Part shown: piece after piece, positions 1 to 9,350 of the stretch
How positions within the stretch are numbered: the first letter of the stretch is position 1
How the letters are laid out: every line of letters begins with the position of its first letter
Source: an uncultured Pelagibacteraceae bacterium
GTDB taxonomy: Bacteria; Pseudomonadota; Alphaproteobacteria; Pelagibacterales; Pelagibacteraceae
Length of the DNA: 37,846 nucleotides
Assembly (NCBI GenBank): GCA_902572225.1
Contig: CACGFJ010000007.1
Coordinates: forward strand, 1 to 37,846
Direction of reading: 5' to 3'
Notes under the pieces: generated by a model
Database searches by the model: none
What the model saw: the letters and a program-made list of their open reading frames with translations, nothing else
Told to the model about the DNA's origin: nothing
Made by a program: the position numbers and the translations under genes

Positions 1-494
1 TGCCTTTTGAAAATTTCCTCAAAAGAATAGGCTTAAAAAAGATAACTCAAGGATATCAATCATTTTCAGCTGATGATAAAAGAGAAATTTTGGAAATTAA
101 TCAATTAAAATTTATCCCGCTTATTTGTTATGAAATTATCTACTCAGGAAAAATCAATCCAAATAAAAAATATTATGATTTTATATTAAATATTTCTGAA
201 GATGGTTGGTTTGGGAAATCAATAGGACCCAAACAACATTTAAGTCATTCAATATTTAGATCAATTGAAGAAGGTAAAAATATTATAAGGTCAACAAATA
301 ATGGGATATCTGCTTTTGTTAATCCTAAAGGTCAAATTATTAAACAAATTAGTGAAAAAGGATATTTTGATGTCAATAAAATCAAACGTGTTGATAAAAC
401 TTATTTTGCTGAACATGGTAATAAGATCTTCTTTTATTTTGTCTTTATTTATACTACTTTCACTATGATTTTAAAAATTAGGGAGAATGAATGA
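1..494 (+). CDS. lnt: Apolipoprotein N-acyltransferase, C-terminal part (left-truncated)
   Basis: The reading frame is open from base 3 and continues upstream of the window, so only the last ~164 residues are present. Lnt is an inner-membrane enzyme with a periplasmic nitrilase-fold domain that adds the third acyl chain to the N-terminal Cys of lipoproteins. Visible are the nitrilase-fold segment [11 protein letters not shown], whose Cys is the expected catalytic nucleophile, and the family-typical NISEDGWFG and [16 protein letters not shown] stretches. A hydrophobic segment near the C-terminus ([15 protein letters not shown]) fits the final membrane helix. A TTG at 90 is internal and is not a start. 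The stop overlaps the metK start by four bases (ATGA), so the two genes are probably translated together. Identification is firm from these motifs. Confidence 0.9.
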   Translation, partial: PFENFLKRIGLKKITQGYQSFSADDKREILEINQLKFIPLICYEIIYSGKINPNKKYYDFILNISEDGWFGKSIGPKQHLSHSIFRSIEEGKNIIRSTNNGISAFVNPKGQIIKQISEKGYFDVNKIKRVDKTYFAEHGNKIFFYFVFIYTTFTMILKIRENE

Positions 495-1654
495 AAAAAA
501 ATTACTTATTTACTAGCGAATCAGTATCTGAAGGTCATCCAGATAAAGTTTGTGATAGAATTTCAGATATGGTTGTGGATACATATTTGGCTGCTGAACC
601 TCAATCAAGAGTTGCTTGTGAAACTTTAACAACAACAAATAAAGTTGTCTTAGCTGGTGAAGTAAGAGGTCCAGAAATAAAAAAAGAGGATTTAATAGAA
701 AAAGTAAGGCACTGCATCAAAGATATTGGTTATGATCAAGAAGGATTTACTTGGAAAGAAGCAACATCAGTCGAAAGTCATTTACATTCTCAATCAGCTG
801 ATATTGCTATGGGTGTTGACTCTTCTGGAAATAAAGATGAAGGTGCAGGTGATCAAGGAATTATGTTTGGTTATGCGTGTAATGAAACCGACGTGTTGAT
901 GCCCGCTCCAATACACTACTCTCATAAATTATTAAGACTTATGGCTGAGGATAGAAAATCTGGCAAATTAAAAAATATAGAACCAGACTCAAAAAGCCAA
1001 ATTACAATTGAATATAAAGATGGAAAACCATCATCAGTAAAATCTGTAGTTATATCTACACAACACTCACCAGATGTAAATCAATCTCAAGTTAGGGATT
1101 TAGTAAAACCCTACATTGAAAGATCAATACCAAAAGAACTATTAAGATCATTAGATGAAAAAGAGATCTATGTAAACCCAACAGGAAATTTTGTTATTGG
1201 AGGTCCTGATGGTGATAGTGGTTTAACAGGTAGAAAAATTATTGTTGATACTTATGGTGGAGCTGCTCCTCATGGTGGAGGAGCTTTTTCAGGAAAAGAT
1301 CCAACTAAAGTAGATAGATCAGCAGCTTATGCCTCAAGATATTTAGCAAAAAATGTTGTAGCATCCAAAATTGCTGACAAGTGTTTGATACAACTTGCAT
1401 ATGCTATCGGTGTTTCAAAACCTCTATCAATTTATGTTGATTTGTTTGATAATGATGATGAAAAAAGTAAACATGTAGAAAATCTTATACATAAAAATTT
1501 TGATTTAAGTCCAAGAGGTATAAGAGAGATGTTAGGCTTAAATAAACCAATTTATGAAAAAACTGCTGCTTATGGACACTTTGGAAGAATTCCAGATAAG
1601 CTAGGCTCATTTTCATGGGAAAAAACTGATAAATCAGATGTATTTAGCAAGTAA
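491..1654 (+). CDS. metK: S-adenosylmethionine synthetase
   Basis: MetK makes S-adenosylmethionine from methionine and ATP in the cytosol and supplies all methylations, including that of UbiE encoded later in this window. The 387-residue length is standard. Signature elements are GHPDKVCD near residues 15-22, [12 protein letters not shown] near 118-129 and the phosphate-binding [13 protein letters not shown] near 237-249. The start is an ATG overlapping the lnt stop, with a good Shine-Dalgarno AGGGAG at 480-485 inside lnt. There is no room for a SAM riboswitch directly in front of it, so any SAM control would have to act further upstream. A strong intrinsic terminator follows 57 bases after the stop. 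Confidence 0.97.
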   Translation: MKKNYLFTSESVSEGHPDKVCDRISDMVVDTYLAAEPQSRVACETLTTTNKVVLAGEVRGPEIKKEDLIEKVRHCIKDIGYDQEGFTWKEATSVESHLHSQSADIAMGVDSSGNKDEGAGDQGIMFGYACNETDVLMPAPIHYSHKLLRLMAEDRKSGKLKNIEPDSKSQITIEYKDGKPSSVKSVVISTQHSPDVNQSQVRDLVKPYIERSIPKELLRSLDEKEIYVNPTGNFVIGGPDGDSGLTGRKIIVDTYGGAAPHGGGAFSGKDPTKVDRSAAYASRYLAKNVVASKIADKCLIQLAYAIGVSKPLSIYVDLFDNDDEKSKHVENLIHKNFDLSPRGIREMLGLNKPIYEKTAAYGHFGRIPDKLGSFSWEKTDKSDVFSK

Positions 1655-1710
1655 ATAAAGTTGAATATTAAAAAAAAATAAATATATTTCATTCACATTA
1701 TTGAAATTTC

Positions 1711-1737
1711 AAAATGGGCCTCGGCCCATTTTTTTTT
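1711..1737 (+). terminator. Intrinsic terminator between metK and nusA (possible attenuator)
   Basis: Bases 1712-1720 (AAATGGGCC) and 1723-1731 (GGCCCATTT) form a perfect inverted repeat with a very tight turn, so the realistic loop is four bases (CTCG). A run of nine T follows at 1729-1737. It is among the most GC-rich short segments of the window. It lies only 12 bases before the nusA ATG, with the nusA ribosome-binding sequence (AGGA) right after the T-run. No promoter fits between terminator and start, so nusA transcripts must come through it. A separate 12-bp palindrome, TTGAAATTTCAA, sits immediately upstream at 1701-1712. Confidence 0.85.
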
Positions 1738-1749
1738 AGGATTAGTAAA

Positions 1750-3303
1750 ATGTTAAATAGAAGAGCAGATAAATTAGAATTAATAAGGATTGCAGAAGCA
1801 GTAGCATTAGAAAAATCTATTGATAAAGAGCTCATTATTGGATCAATGGAAAACGGAATAGCAAAAGCTGCTAAATCTAAATTTGGATCTGAAAACGAAA
1901 TCAAAGTTGAAATTAATAGAGAAAGCGGCGAAATTGGAATATTTAGGAAACTAGTTATTGCAGAAAATCCAGAAAATTCTAACATAGAAATAACTATTGA
2001 TGATGCGGTGAAGCTTAATGAAAATAATCAAGGTAAACAAATTGGTGACGAAGTGCTTCAACCATTACCATCTTTTGATTTTGGAAGGATAGCTGCACAA
2101 ACAGCAAAACAAGTCATAAGTTTTAATGTTAGAGAGGCAGAAAGAGAGAGACAATATAACGATTTTAAAGATAAGATAGATACTATTTTAAGTGGTATAG
2201 TTAAAAGACTTGAGTTTGGAAATGTAATTGTTGATTTAGGAAGAACTGAGGCAATAATTCAAAAAAATGAGATGATACCAAGAGAGAATATAAAAGCAGG
2301 TGATAGGGTAAAAGCGTATTGTTTAGATGTGAGAAGAGAGCCAAGGGGACAACAAATATTTCTTTCAAGAGCACATCCCAAATTTATGGAAAAGTTATTT
2401 ATACAAGAAGTTCCAGAAATTTATGATGGGCTTATTGAAATTAAATCATCCTCAAGAGATCCAGGCAGCAGAGCCAAAATATGTGTTAAAGCTATTGATA
2501 CTTCCTTAGATCCAGTTGGAGCATGTGTAGGTATGAGAGGTAGCAGAGTTCAAGCAGTAGTAAATGAACTTCAAGGTGAGAAAATTGATATAGTAAATTG
2601 GTCGGAAGATCCTGCAGTTGTAGTTGCAAATGCCTTATCGCCTGCAGAGGTTCAAAGAGTAAACGTAGATCAAGCAGGAAGAAAACTTGATGTCATTTTA
2701 ACTGAAGAAAATCTAAGTAAAGCAATTGGTAGAAGAGGTCAAAATGTTAGGCTTGCAACAAAATTAATGAACTACGAAATTAACATTATGACAGACCAGG
2801 AAGATTCTGAGAGAAGGCAAATAGAATTTAAAGAAAAGACAGACAATTTTGTCAAAAATCTGGAGTTGGATGAAACATTAGGCCAGCTTTTAGTTGCTGA
2901 AGGATTTTCATCTATTGACGATATTAAGGATAGCAATCCTGAAGCATTGGTAAAAATTGAAGGAATAGAGGAGGAGACCGCAAAAGAATTAATTGAAAGA
3001 GCTAAAGAGTTTTATCAAAAAGATCAGGAAGAGATAGCAAATAGAATTAAAGATTTAGGTCTAGAAAATGATCTAATTAACCATAAAGGTTTAACGCCAG
3101 GAATGTTAGTCACACTTGGTGAGCAAAAAATATTAACATTGAATGATTTTGCAGATTTAGCATCAGATGAGTTGACTGGTGGATATGATGTTGTCAAAGG
3201 TGAGAGAGTAAGAATTAAAGGATATTTAGAAGATTTCGCTCTTTCAAAAAAAGAAGCAGATGATTTAATTATGTCAGCAAGAGATATAGTTTATAAAGAT
3301 TGA
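1750..3303 (+). CDS. nusA: Transcription termination/antitermination factor NusA
   Basis: NusA binds RNA polymerase and nascent RNA and modulates pausing, intrinsic termination and antitermination. The 517-residue protein has the N-terminal polymerase-binding domain (about 1-130), an S1 domain (about 145-208), two KH domains (about 215-350, including AIGRRGQNVRLA) and a C-terminal acidic region with helix-hairpin-helix repeats (for example VKIEGIEEETAKELIERA). A longer frame from 1714 would begin inside the terminator hairpin and adds 12 residues unlike NusA. The ATG at 1750 with AGGA at 1738-1741 is the natural start. infB follows after 10 bases; the ylxR gene often found between them is absent. 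Confidence 0.96.
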   Translation: MLNRRADKLELIRIAEAVALEKSIDKELIIGSMENGIAKAAKSKFGSENEIKVEINRESGEIGIFRKLVIAENPENSNIEITIDDAVKLNENNQGKQIGDEVLQPLPSFDFGRIAAQTAKQVISFNVREAERERQYNDFKDKIDTILSGIVKRLEFGNVIVDLGRTEAIIQKNEMIPRENIKAGDRVKAYCLDVRREPRGQQIFLSRAHPKFMEKLFIQEVPEIYDGLIEIKSSSRDPGSRAKICVKAIDTSLDPVGACVGMRGSRVQAVVNELQGEKIDIVNWSEDPAVVVANALSPAEVQRVNVDQAGRKLDVILTEENLSKAIGRRGQNVRLATKLMNYEINIMTDQEDSERRQIEFKEKTDNFVKNLELDETLGQLLVAEGFSSIDDIKDSNPEALVKIEGIEEETAKELIERAKEFYQKDQEEIANRIKDLGLENDLINHKGLTPGMLVTLGEQKILTLNDFADLASDELTGGYDVVKGERVRIKGYLEDFALSKKEADDLIMSARDIVYKD

Positions 3304-3313
3304 GAGATGAAAA

Positions 3314-5533
3314 ATGGAAAAGAAAAAGTTAAAGTTATCAATTTCAGGAGCTTCCAAAAAAACAATAAGTAGTATTGAACAAGCTAAATCTCAATCAAAA
3401 AATACAGTTGTAATCGAAAAAAGATCTCCAAGATTTAGTAGTAAACCAAATTTTTCTAGAGGGGCTAAATTATCAGAAAATAAACCACAAAGTGTTTTTA
3501 TACCAAAAAAAACAAATTTTTCTAAACCTACATCACCAATTAAATCTGATTTTGAGAAAAGAAAACTTGCTGAGCAAAGAGCAACAAGAAGATTAAAAGG
3601 TGAGAATGTTCAAAAGGAGTCCAAACCTACTAAGTTAGGAGCCAAAAGAAGAGAATTAAAGCTCACAGTCTCTAGGGCATTGAGTGGAGACGATATTGGA
3701 ACAAGATCGAGAAGTTTAGCTTCATTAAAAAGAGCAAAACAGAAAGAGAACAGATTATTGAACAAAGACGATGCAAAAGAAAATTATAAGCCAATAAAAA
3801 GAGAGATTAATATACCAGAAGTTATTACTATTAGAGAATTAGCGAACAGAATGGCTGAACAATCAAGCAGTATAATTAAACATTTGATGGGGATGGGTGT
3901 AACAGTAACAATTAACCATACAATAGATGCAGACACAGCAGAATATTTAGTAAAGGAATTTGGACATAATCCAGTTAAAGAAGAAAAGACGGAGGAAATA
4001 TTAAATAAAATTAAAGAAATAAAGACTCAAAACTTAAAAAGTAGAGCTCCAATTGTTACAGTTATGGGTCATGTTGATCATGGTAAGACATCAGTTCTAG
4101 ATGTGTTGAGAAAAGCAAATGTTGTCTCTGGTGAATTTGGAGGTATTACTCAACATATTGGAGCATATCAGATAGTACATAAAGATAACAAAATAACTTT
4201 TATCGATACTCCTGGTCATGCAGCATTTACTGAAATGCGAGCAAGAGGTTCAAAACTTACTGATATAGTTATTCTTGTTGTAGCTGCTGATGATGGTGTT
4301 AAACCTCAGACAATTGAGTCAATTAAACATGCAAAAGCCGCTAAGGTGCCAATTGTTGTTGCAATTAACAAGTGTGATCTTCCTGATGCAGATCCTCAAA
4401 AAATTAAGAATCAACTTTTGGAATATGAGTTAATAGCAGAAGACTTATCAGGAGATGTACTCATGGTAGAGATTTCGACAAAAACAAATCAAAATTTAGA
4501 AAAGTTAGTTGAAAGTGTAATCTTACAAGCAGAAATATTGGACTTAAAAACTGACTTTGATACTGATGCAAAAGGAATTGTTTTAGAATCCAAGATTGAT
4601 ATCGGAAGAGGACCAATTGCAAATGTAATAGTTACGGCTGGAACACTAAACAAGGGTGATTATTTTGTAAGTGGTTTAAAATGGGGAAAGGTTAGAGCTA
4701 TTATAAACGATCAAGGAAAACAAATTGAAAAAGCAGAACCCGCAACACCAATTGAGATATTAGGTATTAATGGAGCAGCTAAATCAGGTGATGATTTTAT
4801 AGTTTTAAAGAGTGAAAAAGAGGCAAAAACTCTTTGTGAAGGTAGAATACAGGAAGCAAAGGAGAACAAAAATCCAATGTCTTTTGTAACTCAAGATTCT
4901 GCATTTAAAGATTCATCGTCTGAAGAATTAAATATTATAATAAAATCAGATGTTCATGGTTCTTCAGAAGCAATAAAAAACGCTATAAATCAAATTAAAC
5001 ATGATGAGGTAAAACCAAAAATTCTTTTGTCAGATATAGGGATGGTTACAGAGACTGATGTAACTTTGGCCAAAGCATCTAATGCTGTAATTATAGCCTT
5101 CAATGTAAAACCTAGCAAAGAAGCAAAAAAAAGAGCTGACCAGGAAAAAATTTCTATATTCAGTTTTAATATTATTTATGAAGTTTTAGATTTCATAAAA
5201 AGTAAAATGTCTGGTCTATTAACTCCAGAAGTAGACGAAAAAATTATTGGAACAGCCGAGATACTGGAAATATTTAAAGTTTCAAAAGTTGGTAAAGTTG
5301 CAGGTTCTAAAGTGACAGACGGAGAAATTACCCAAGACTCTAATGCAAGAGTTATTAGAGATGGGGCTATTATATTCAATGGAAAAATTGGATCAATATT
5401 TAGAGAAAAAAATCAAACTAAACAGGTGTCTGCTGGTTTAGAGTGTGGAATAACACTTAAGGATTTTGTTGATTTTCAGAAAAATGACGTAATTGAAGTA
5501 TATAATTCTACAATAACAGAGAGAACGATATAA
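3314..5533 (+). CDS. infB: Translation initiation factor IF-2
   Basis: IF-2 is the GTPase that brings initiator fMet-tRNA to the 30S subunit and promotes subunit joining. The protein has 739 residues, short for the family because the basic, low-complexity N-terminal region is reduced. An IF2_N-like segment lies around 170-220. The GTPase motifs are clear: G1 GHVDHGKT near 251, G2 GGITQHIGAY, G3 DTPGH near 298 and G4 NKCD near 352. The C-terminal domains contain the conserved DVHGSSEAI segment and end at ITLKDFVDFQKNDVIEVY. The stop overlaps the rbfA start by one base (TAATG), indicating translational coupling. Confidence 0.97.
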   Translation: MEKKKLKLSISGASKKTISSIEQAKSQSKNTVVIEKRSPRFSSKPNFSRGAKLSENKPQSVFIPKKTNFSKPTSPIKSDFEKRKLAEQRATRRLKGENVQKESKPTKLGAKRRELKLTVSRALSGDDIGTRSRSLASLKRAKQKENRLLNKDDAKENYKPIKREINIPEVITIRELANRMAEQSSSIIKHLMGMGVTVTINHTIDADTAEYLVKEFGHNPVKEEKTEEILNKIKEIKTQNLKSRAPIVTVMGHVDHGKTSVLDVLRKANVVSGEFGGITQHIGAYQIVHKDNKITFIDTPGHAAFTEMRARGSKLTDIVILVVAADDGVKPQTIESIKHAKAAKVPIVVAINKCDLPDADPQKIKNQLLEYELIAEDLSGDVLMVEISTKTNQNLEKLVESVILQAEILDLKTDFDTDAKGIVLESKIDIGRGPIANVIVTAGTLNKGDYFVSGLKWGKVRAIINDQGKQIEKAEPATPIEILGINGAAKSGDDFIVLKSEKEAKTLCEGRIQEAKENKNPMSFVTQDSAFKDSSSEELNIIIKSDVHGSSEAIKNAINQIKHDEVKPKILLSDIGMVTETDVTLAKASNAVIIAFNVKPSKEAKKRADQEKISIFSFNIIYEVLDFIKSKMSGLLTPEVDEKIIGTAEILEIFKVSKVGKVAGSKVTDGEITQDSNARVIRDGAIIFNGKIGSIFREKNQTKQVSAGLECGITLKDFVDFQKNDVIEVYNSTITERTI

Positions 5534-5898
5534 TGACTAACTTAGGAAAACCAGTTACCCAAAGACAATTGAGAGTTGGTGAAATGATAAAACAAGCATT
5601 AGGATTGTTATTTATAAGAGATGAAGCAAAATTACCAAATTTATCTACAAAAGAAATAACAGTTACTGAAGTTAGAATGTCTCCAGATTTAAAAACAGCA
5701 AAAATTTTTGTAATGCCTTTAGGTGGAAAAGATACTGAAGAAGTCGTTGCTAAATTAAAAGAATTTTCATTTGTAATCAGAAAAGTTTTATCAAAAAAAA
5801 TAGTGATGAAGTTTTTACCAAAACTATTTTTTGTAAAAGATGACTCTTTTGATTATGCAGAAAAAATTGAAAATTTAATCAAACAAACAAATAAGTAA
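5533..5898 (+). CDS. rbfA: 30S ribosome-binding factor A
   Basis: RbfA is a small KH-like protein that binds the 30S subunit late in assembly and helps 16S rRNA 5'-end maturation. The 121-residue frame shows the family pattern: an N-terminal QRQLRVGEMIKQAL helix, then the ITVTEVRMSPDLKTAKIFVMPLG strand region, then a C-terminal helix. The start shares a base with the infB stop. The next gene is rpsO after 9 bases; truB, which usually lies between rbfA and rpsO, is missing here. Function is assigned from sequence pattern and operon position. Confidence 0.93.
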   Translation: MTNLGKPVTQRQLRVGEMIKQALGLLFIRDEAKLPNLSTKEITVTEVRMSPDLKTAKIFVMPLGGKDTEEVVAKLKEFSFVIRKVLSKKIVMKFLPKLFFVKDDSFDYAEKIENLIKQTNK

Positions 5899-5907
5899 GG
5901 AAAAAAA

Positions 5908-6156
5908 ATGGCAAATAAAGTAAAAGAACTAGCAATACATGACAATGACACTGGTTCTTCAGAAGTTCAAGTTGCTCAACTAACAGATAAAATTGAGAAC
6001 TTATCTAAACATATTAAACAGTTCAAAAAAGATAAACATTCATCTGTTGGACTTTTAAGAGCAGTTAACAAAAGAAAAAAATTATTAGACTATTTAAAGA
6101 AAAATAAAATGGAGTCTTATAAAGAAGTAATAACAAAATTAAATTTAAGGAAGTAA
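5908..6156 (+). CDS. rpsO: 30S ribosomal protein S15
   Basis: S15 binds the central domain of 16S rRNA and forms part of an intersubunit bridge. The 82-residue protein is a few residues shorter than the usual 88-89 because the first helix is trimmed, but it carries the conserved DTGSSEVQVAQLT segment, the HSSVGLLRAVNKRKKLLDYL rRNA-binding region and the terminal LNLRK. A strong Shine-Dalgarno AAGGA precedes the ATG. The stop codon is directly followed by the pnp ATG with no spacer. In E. coli, S15 and PNPase are both autoregulated in their leaders; here no leader exists between the genes for such a structure. Confidence 0.96.
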   Translation: MANKVKELAIHDNDTGSSEVQVAQLTDKIENLSKHIKQFKKDKHSSVGLLRAVNKRKKLLDYLKKNKMESYKEVITKLNLRK

Positions 6157-8229
6157 ATGTTTAAAGTTGTAAAGAAAGAAATAGAAGTAGCAGGGAAAAA
6201 GATCAGTTTAGAAACAGGTAAAATAGCAAGACAAGCAGATGGTGCTATCATAGCACAATGTGGAGAAACAGTTGTTTTGGCGACTGCAGTTGGAGCAAAA
6301 AAAGTTAATCCAGATATGGATTACTTTCCGTTGTCAGTAAATTATCAAGAAAAATATTACGCAGCTGGTAAAATTCCAGGAGGATATTTTAAGAGAGAGG
6401 CAAGACCAACGGATAGTGAGACTTTAATTTCAAGATTGATTGACAGACCTATCAGACCACTTTTCCCAGATGAATTTAAAAACGAAGTTCAGGTACTACC
6501 AACAGTAATATCTTACGATAAAGAGAATGAAGCAGATATTTTATCAATTATTGCCTCATCAGCTGCGTTAGCAATTTCAGGAATGCCATTTTTAGGCCCT
6601 GTCGGTGCGTCTAGAGTTGGCTTTATTAAAGGGGAATACATTCTTAATCCTACTAAAGCAGAACTTAAAGACTCAAAACTTGATCTTGTAGTAGCAGGAA
6701 CAAAAGATGCAGTTTTAATGGTTGAGTCTGAGGCAAGTGGTTTAACTGAGGAAGAAATGTTAAATGCTGTTAAGTTCGGCCATGAAGGATTTGTTCCAGT
6801 AATTAAAATGATAGAGGAACTTGCCAAAGAATGCAAAAAACCTGATTGGATAGTTGAGAAAAAAGATCTTTCAGAAGTAAAAAATAAATTGGAAAGCGAA
6901 TTTACCGAGGAACTTAAAAAAGCATTTTCAATAAAAGATAAACAAGAAAGATCGAATTTAATTTCAGAAATAACTGATAAAGCAAAAAAGCTTTATGAAG
7001 AAGATGAGAATTATACTGATCTTGACGTAAATTCTGAGCTTAAAAATTTAGAAAAAAGGATTGTCAGAACAGATATTCTAAAAAATAAAAATAGAATTGA
7101 TGGTAGAGGTCTTGCAGATGTTAGGCCAATTATGTGTGAAGTTGGTATTCTTCCAAGAGTTCATGGTTCTGCTTTGTTTACTCGAGGAGAAACTCAAGCA
7201 ATAGTTACAACTACACTTGGTACATCTGATGATGAGCAAAAAATAGAAAGTCTTGAAGGATTACAAAAAGAAAGGTTTATGCTTCATTATAATTTTCCAC
7301 CTTTTTCCGTTGGAGAAACTGGTAGAATAGGTACCGGAAGAAGAGAAATAGGTCATGGAAAATTAGCTTGGAGAGCAATAAATTCTTCTTTGCCTTCTAA
7401 AGAGAGTTTTCCCTACACATTTAGAATTGTATCAGAGATAACTGAGTCAAACGGTTCTTCTTCTATGGCGACTGTTTGTGGTTCATCTTTAGCTTTGATG
7501 GATGCAGGCGTACCAATAAAAGAACCAGTTGCTGGTATTGCAATGGGATTAATTAAAGAAGGAGATGACTTCAGCGTACTTTCAGATATTCTTGGAGATG
7601 AAGATCACCTAGGTGATATGGACTTTAAAGTTGCTGGAACTAAAGACGGAATAACATCTCTTCAAATGGACATTAAAATTACAGGAATAACATTTGAAAT
7701 TATGGAGCAAGCCTTAAAACAAGCAAAAGATGGAAGAATTCACATTCTAGGTGAGATGAATAAAGCTTTATCTAAATCAAGGGAAGATGTTGGAAAACAT
7801 ACTCCTAAGATGGAGAAAATTACTGTAGATAAGAAAGATATTGCTACAGTCATTGGAAAAGGTGGAGCAACTATAAGAGAAATAGTTGAGGTATCTAGTG
7901 CCAAAGTTGACATCAATGACGAAGGTGAAGTTACAGTAGCTGCTCCAGATGAGGAATCAAGAAACAAAGCTATGCAAATGATTAAAGACTTAACTGCTAA
8001 AGCTGAACTCAATAAAATTTATAATGGAAAAGTGATGAAAATTATGGAGTTTGGTGCGTTTGTTAATTTCCTAGGAAAACAAGATGGCCTTGTTCACATA
8101 TCAGAGCTTGCTGATAAAAGAGTCGGCAAAGTAACTGATGTAGTAAAAGAAGGTGATGAAGTTAAAGTTAAAGTAATAGGCTTTGATAGAGGAAAAGTTA
8201 AGTTATCAATTAAACAAGCTGTAATATAA
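6157..8229 (+). CDS. pnp: Polyribonucleotide nucleotidyltransferase (PNPase)
   Basis: PNPase degrades RNA 3' to 5' by phosphorolysis and is a core degradosome enzyme. The 690-residue protein has two RNase PH domains (about 1-230 and 310-540) joined by an alpha-helical linker, then a KH domain with [12 protein letters not shown] near residue 567 and an S1 domain at about 622-690 ([19 protein letters not shown]). The second RNase PH core has [18 protein letters not shown] and [16 protein letters not shown], including the acidic residues expected at the active site. The start abuts the rpsO stop. A rhodanese gene with its own ribosome-binding site follows after 15 bases. Confidence 0.97.
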   Translation: MFKVVKKEIEVAGKKISLETGKIARQADGAIIAQCGETVVLATAVGAKKVNPDMDYFPLSVNYQEKYYAAGKIPGGYFKREARPTDSETLISRLIDRPIRPLFPDEFKNEVQVLPTVISYDKENEADILSIIASSAALAISGMPFLGPVGASRVGFIKGEYILNPTKAELKDSKLDLVVAGTKDAVLMVESEASGLTEEEMLNAVKFGHEGFVPVIKMIEELAKECKKPDWIVEKKDLSEVKNKLESEFTEELKKAFSIKDKQERSNLISEITDKAKKLYEEDENYTDLDVNSELKNLEKRIVRTDILKNKNRIDGRGLADVRPIMCEVGILPRVHGSALFTRGETQAIVTTTLGTSDDEQKIESLEGLQKERFMLHYNFPPFSVGETGRIGTGRREIGHGKLAWRAINSSLPSKESFPYTFRIVSEITESNGSSSMATVCGSSLALMDAGVPIKEPVAGIAMGLIKEGDDFSVLSDILGDEDHLGDMDFKVAGTKDGITSLQMDIKITGITFEIMEQALKQAKDGRIHILGEMNKALSKSREDVGKHTPKMEKITVDKKDIATVIGKGGATIREIVEVSSAKVDINDEGEVTVAAPDEESRNKAMQMIKDLTAKAELNKIYNGKVMKIMEFGAFVNFLGKQDGLVHISELADKRVGKVTDVVKEGDEVKVKVIGFDRGKVKLSIKQAVI

Positions 8230-8244
8230 ATTTATAGGAGAAAC

Positions 8245-8607
8245 ATGAAAAAATTTGATGATTTAATGAGTGTAAGTAATGAAATTGAAAATATCAGCGC
8301 TAGTTATGCAAAAGAAAAGCTAAATGATCCAAATGTTCAATTTATCGATGTTAGGGATAAAGAGAGCTTTTCAAAAGGCACGATCGGTAATGCAATTCAC
8401 TTAGATAGAGGTTTATTAGAATTTTATTTAGCAGAAGGAAGTCCTCTTGAAAATGATATGTTTAAAAATAATCCTGATAAAGAATATGTAGTTTTTTGTG
8501 GTGTTGGTGGACAAGGAACATTAGCAACCAAAACTATGAAGGATATGGGGGTTAAAAATGTCAAAAATATCACTGGTGGTATTAAAGAGTGGGAAAAGAT
8601 CAAGTAA
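8245..8607 (+). CDS. Rhodanese-domain sulfurtransferase-like protein
   Basis: This single-domain protein of 120 residues has the rhodanese fold pattern: FIDVRDKESFSKGTIGNAIHL near 33-53, the active-site loop beginning at Cys85 (CGVGGQ), and the C-terminal signature NITGGIKEW. A Cys in this loop fits a persulfide-carrying enzyme; the substrate cannot be read from sequence. There is no signal peptide, so it should be cytosolic. The ATG has a clear ribosome-binding site (TAGGAG). It lies 15 bases after pnp and may be cotranscribed with it. Confidence 0.88.
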   Translation: MKKFDDLMSVSNEIENISASYAKEKLNDPNVQFIDVRDKESFSKGTIGNAIHLDRGLLEFYLAEGSPLENDMFKNNPDKEYVVFCGVGGQGTLATKTMKDMGVKNVKNITGGIKEWEKIK

Positions 8608-8634
8608 AAAATAATTGTAATAAATCATAATAGA

Positions 8635-8787
8635 ATGAAACTTTTAAAAAACTTTAAGTTAGAACTACAGAAAAATAAATATGGAAGATATTTATTACTT
8701 GGTAGTTTTGCATTTTTTTTTATTAAAGGTTTAATCTGGTTAGGCATTTTCATTGCTGTTGGCTTAGGTATTACTAATTCTTTTTAA
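8635..8787 (+). CDS. Small single-pass membrane protein, 50 aa
   Basis: An ATG-to-TAA frame of 50 codons lies in the gap after the rhodanese gene. The product has a basic N-terminus (MKLLKNFKLELQKNKYGRY) followed by one hydrophobic segment of about 25 residues, as in small inner-membrane proteins oriented with the N-terminus inside. The stop overlaps by four bases with the stop of the convergent membrane gene at 8784-9185. There is no strong Shine-Dalgarno. No function is recognised. The clean amphipathic-plus-hydrophobic layout and the tight packing between genes favour a real gene. Confidence 0.6.
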   Translation: MKLLKNFKLELQKNKYGRYLLLGSFAFFFIKGLIWLGIFIAVGLGITNSF

Positions 8788-9185
8788 ATTAAGACAATTA
8801 CCAACAAAATCATTTGTACGAAATTTATCACTACAGAAACAAAGTGTGATTGTTTAAATTTTTTATCCTGCTTTTCATCTCTGAACTTATTTATCATTGG
8901 CATTAATACAAAATTTGATACAGCAAATAATACCGCAACACTTAATATTAAATAAAAATCTAAGGAGAAAATTTTTTGAATAAGAAATAAAATTACAACT
9001 AAAACACTAATAGTTAAATTAACAGTGTAGTAATAAGGGAATATTTTTCTTATAAATTTTCTAGCGTTTTCCTCATTTAGTGCAGTGAAAGTAACTGGCG
9101 CTATAACAAAAGAGAAAAAAAGCATAATACCTAAAATCATACTTATTAAATAAATACTGAATTGATTTATTATTGTAATGAGCAT
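8784..9185 (-). CDS. DUF4149-like four-helix membrane protein
   Basis: The 133-residue protein has four predicted membrane helices (about 5-32, 53-72, 75-95 and 112-132). Between helices 1 and 2 it has the pattern VIAPVTFTALNEENARKFIRKIFPYYY and, later, a polar loop NKFRDEKQDKKFKQSH. These match what I know of the DUF4149 (TMEM205-related) family, whose function is not established. The start is an ATG at 9185. It is convergent with the 50-aa membrane protein and divergent from the surface-sugar island, with a structured-looking intergenic region upstream. Confidence 0.7.
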   Translation of the reverse strand: MLITIINQFSIYLISMILGIMLFFSFVIAPVTFTALNEENARKFIRKIFPYYYTVNLTISVLVVILFLIQKIFSLDFYLILSVAVLFAVSNFVLMPMINKFRDEKQDKKFKQSHFVSVVINFVQMILLVIVLI

Positions 9186-9195
9186 CTGTTATTAT

Positions 9196-9318
9196 TTAGT
9201 TATGATATAAAATTAAGATCTTCAGCAGATTGTCGCATAACAATATTGTTTATTAGCACGAATTTTTAATCTGCATAATCTTGTTTTTTGATTTACTAAA
9301 AAGTAAAATCATAACTAA
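9196..9318. repeat. Nested inverted repeats in the divergent intergenic region
   Basis: TTAGTTATGAT at 9196-9206 is exactly complementary to ATCATAACTAA at 9308-9318. Inside it, GCAGATT at 9225-9231 pairs with AATCTGC at 9268-9274. Inside that lies the perfect 12-bp palindrome AACAATATTGTT at 9239-9250. The region separates the DUF4149-like gene (leftward) from the membrane gene at 9351 (rightward). It could be paired operator sites, divergent promoter elements or a structured RNA; sequence alone does not decide. Confidence 0.5.
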
Positions 9319-9350
9319 TAACTACAATATATTTTAGATATTAACTAACA

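Noticed and set aside
1..490. SAM riboswitch controlling metK
   Set aside because: metK overlaps the lnt coding end by four bases, so there is no untranslated leader in front of it.
1714..1749. Upstream extension of nusA to a GTG/ATG-like start at 1714
   Set aside because: The extra 12 residues are encoded by the terminator hairpin and T-run and do not resemble NusA; ATG 1750 has AGGA at a good distance.
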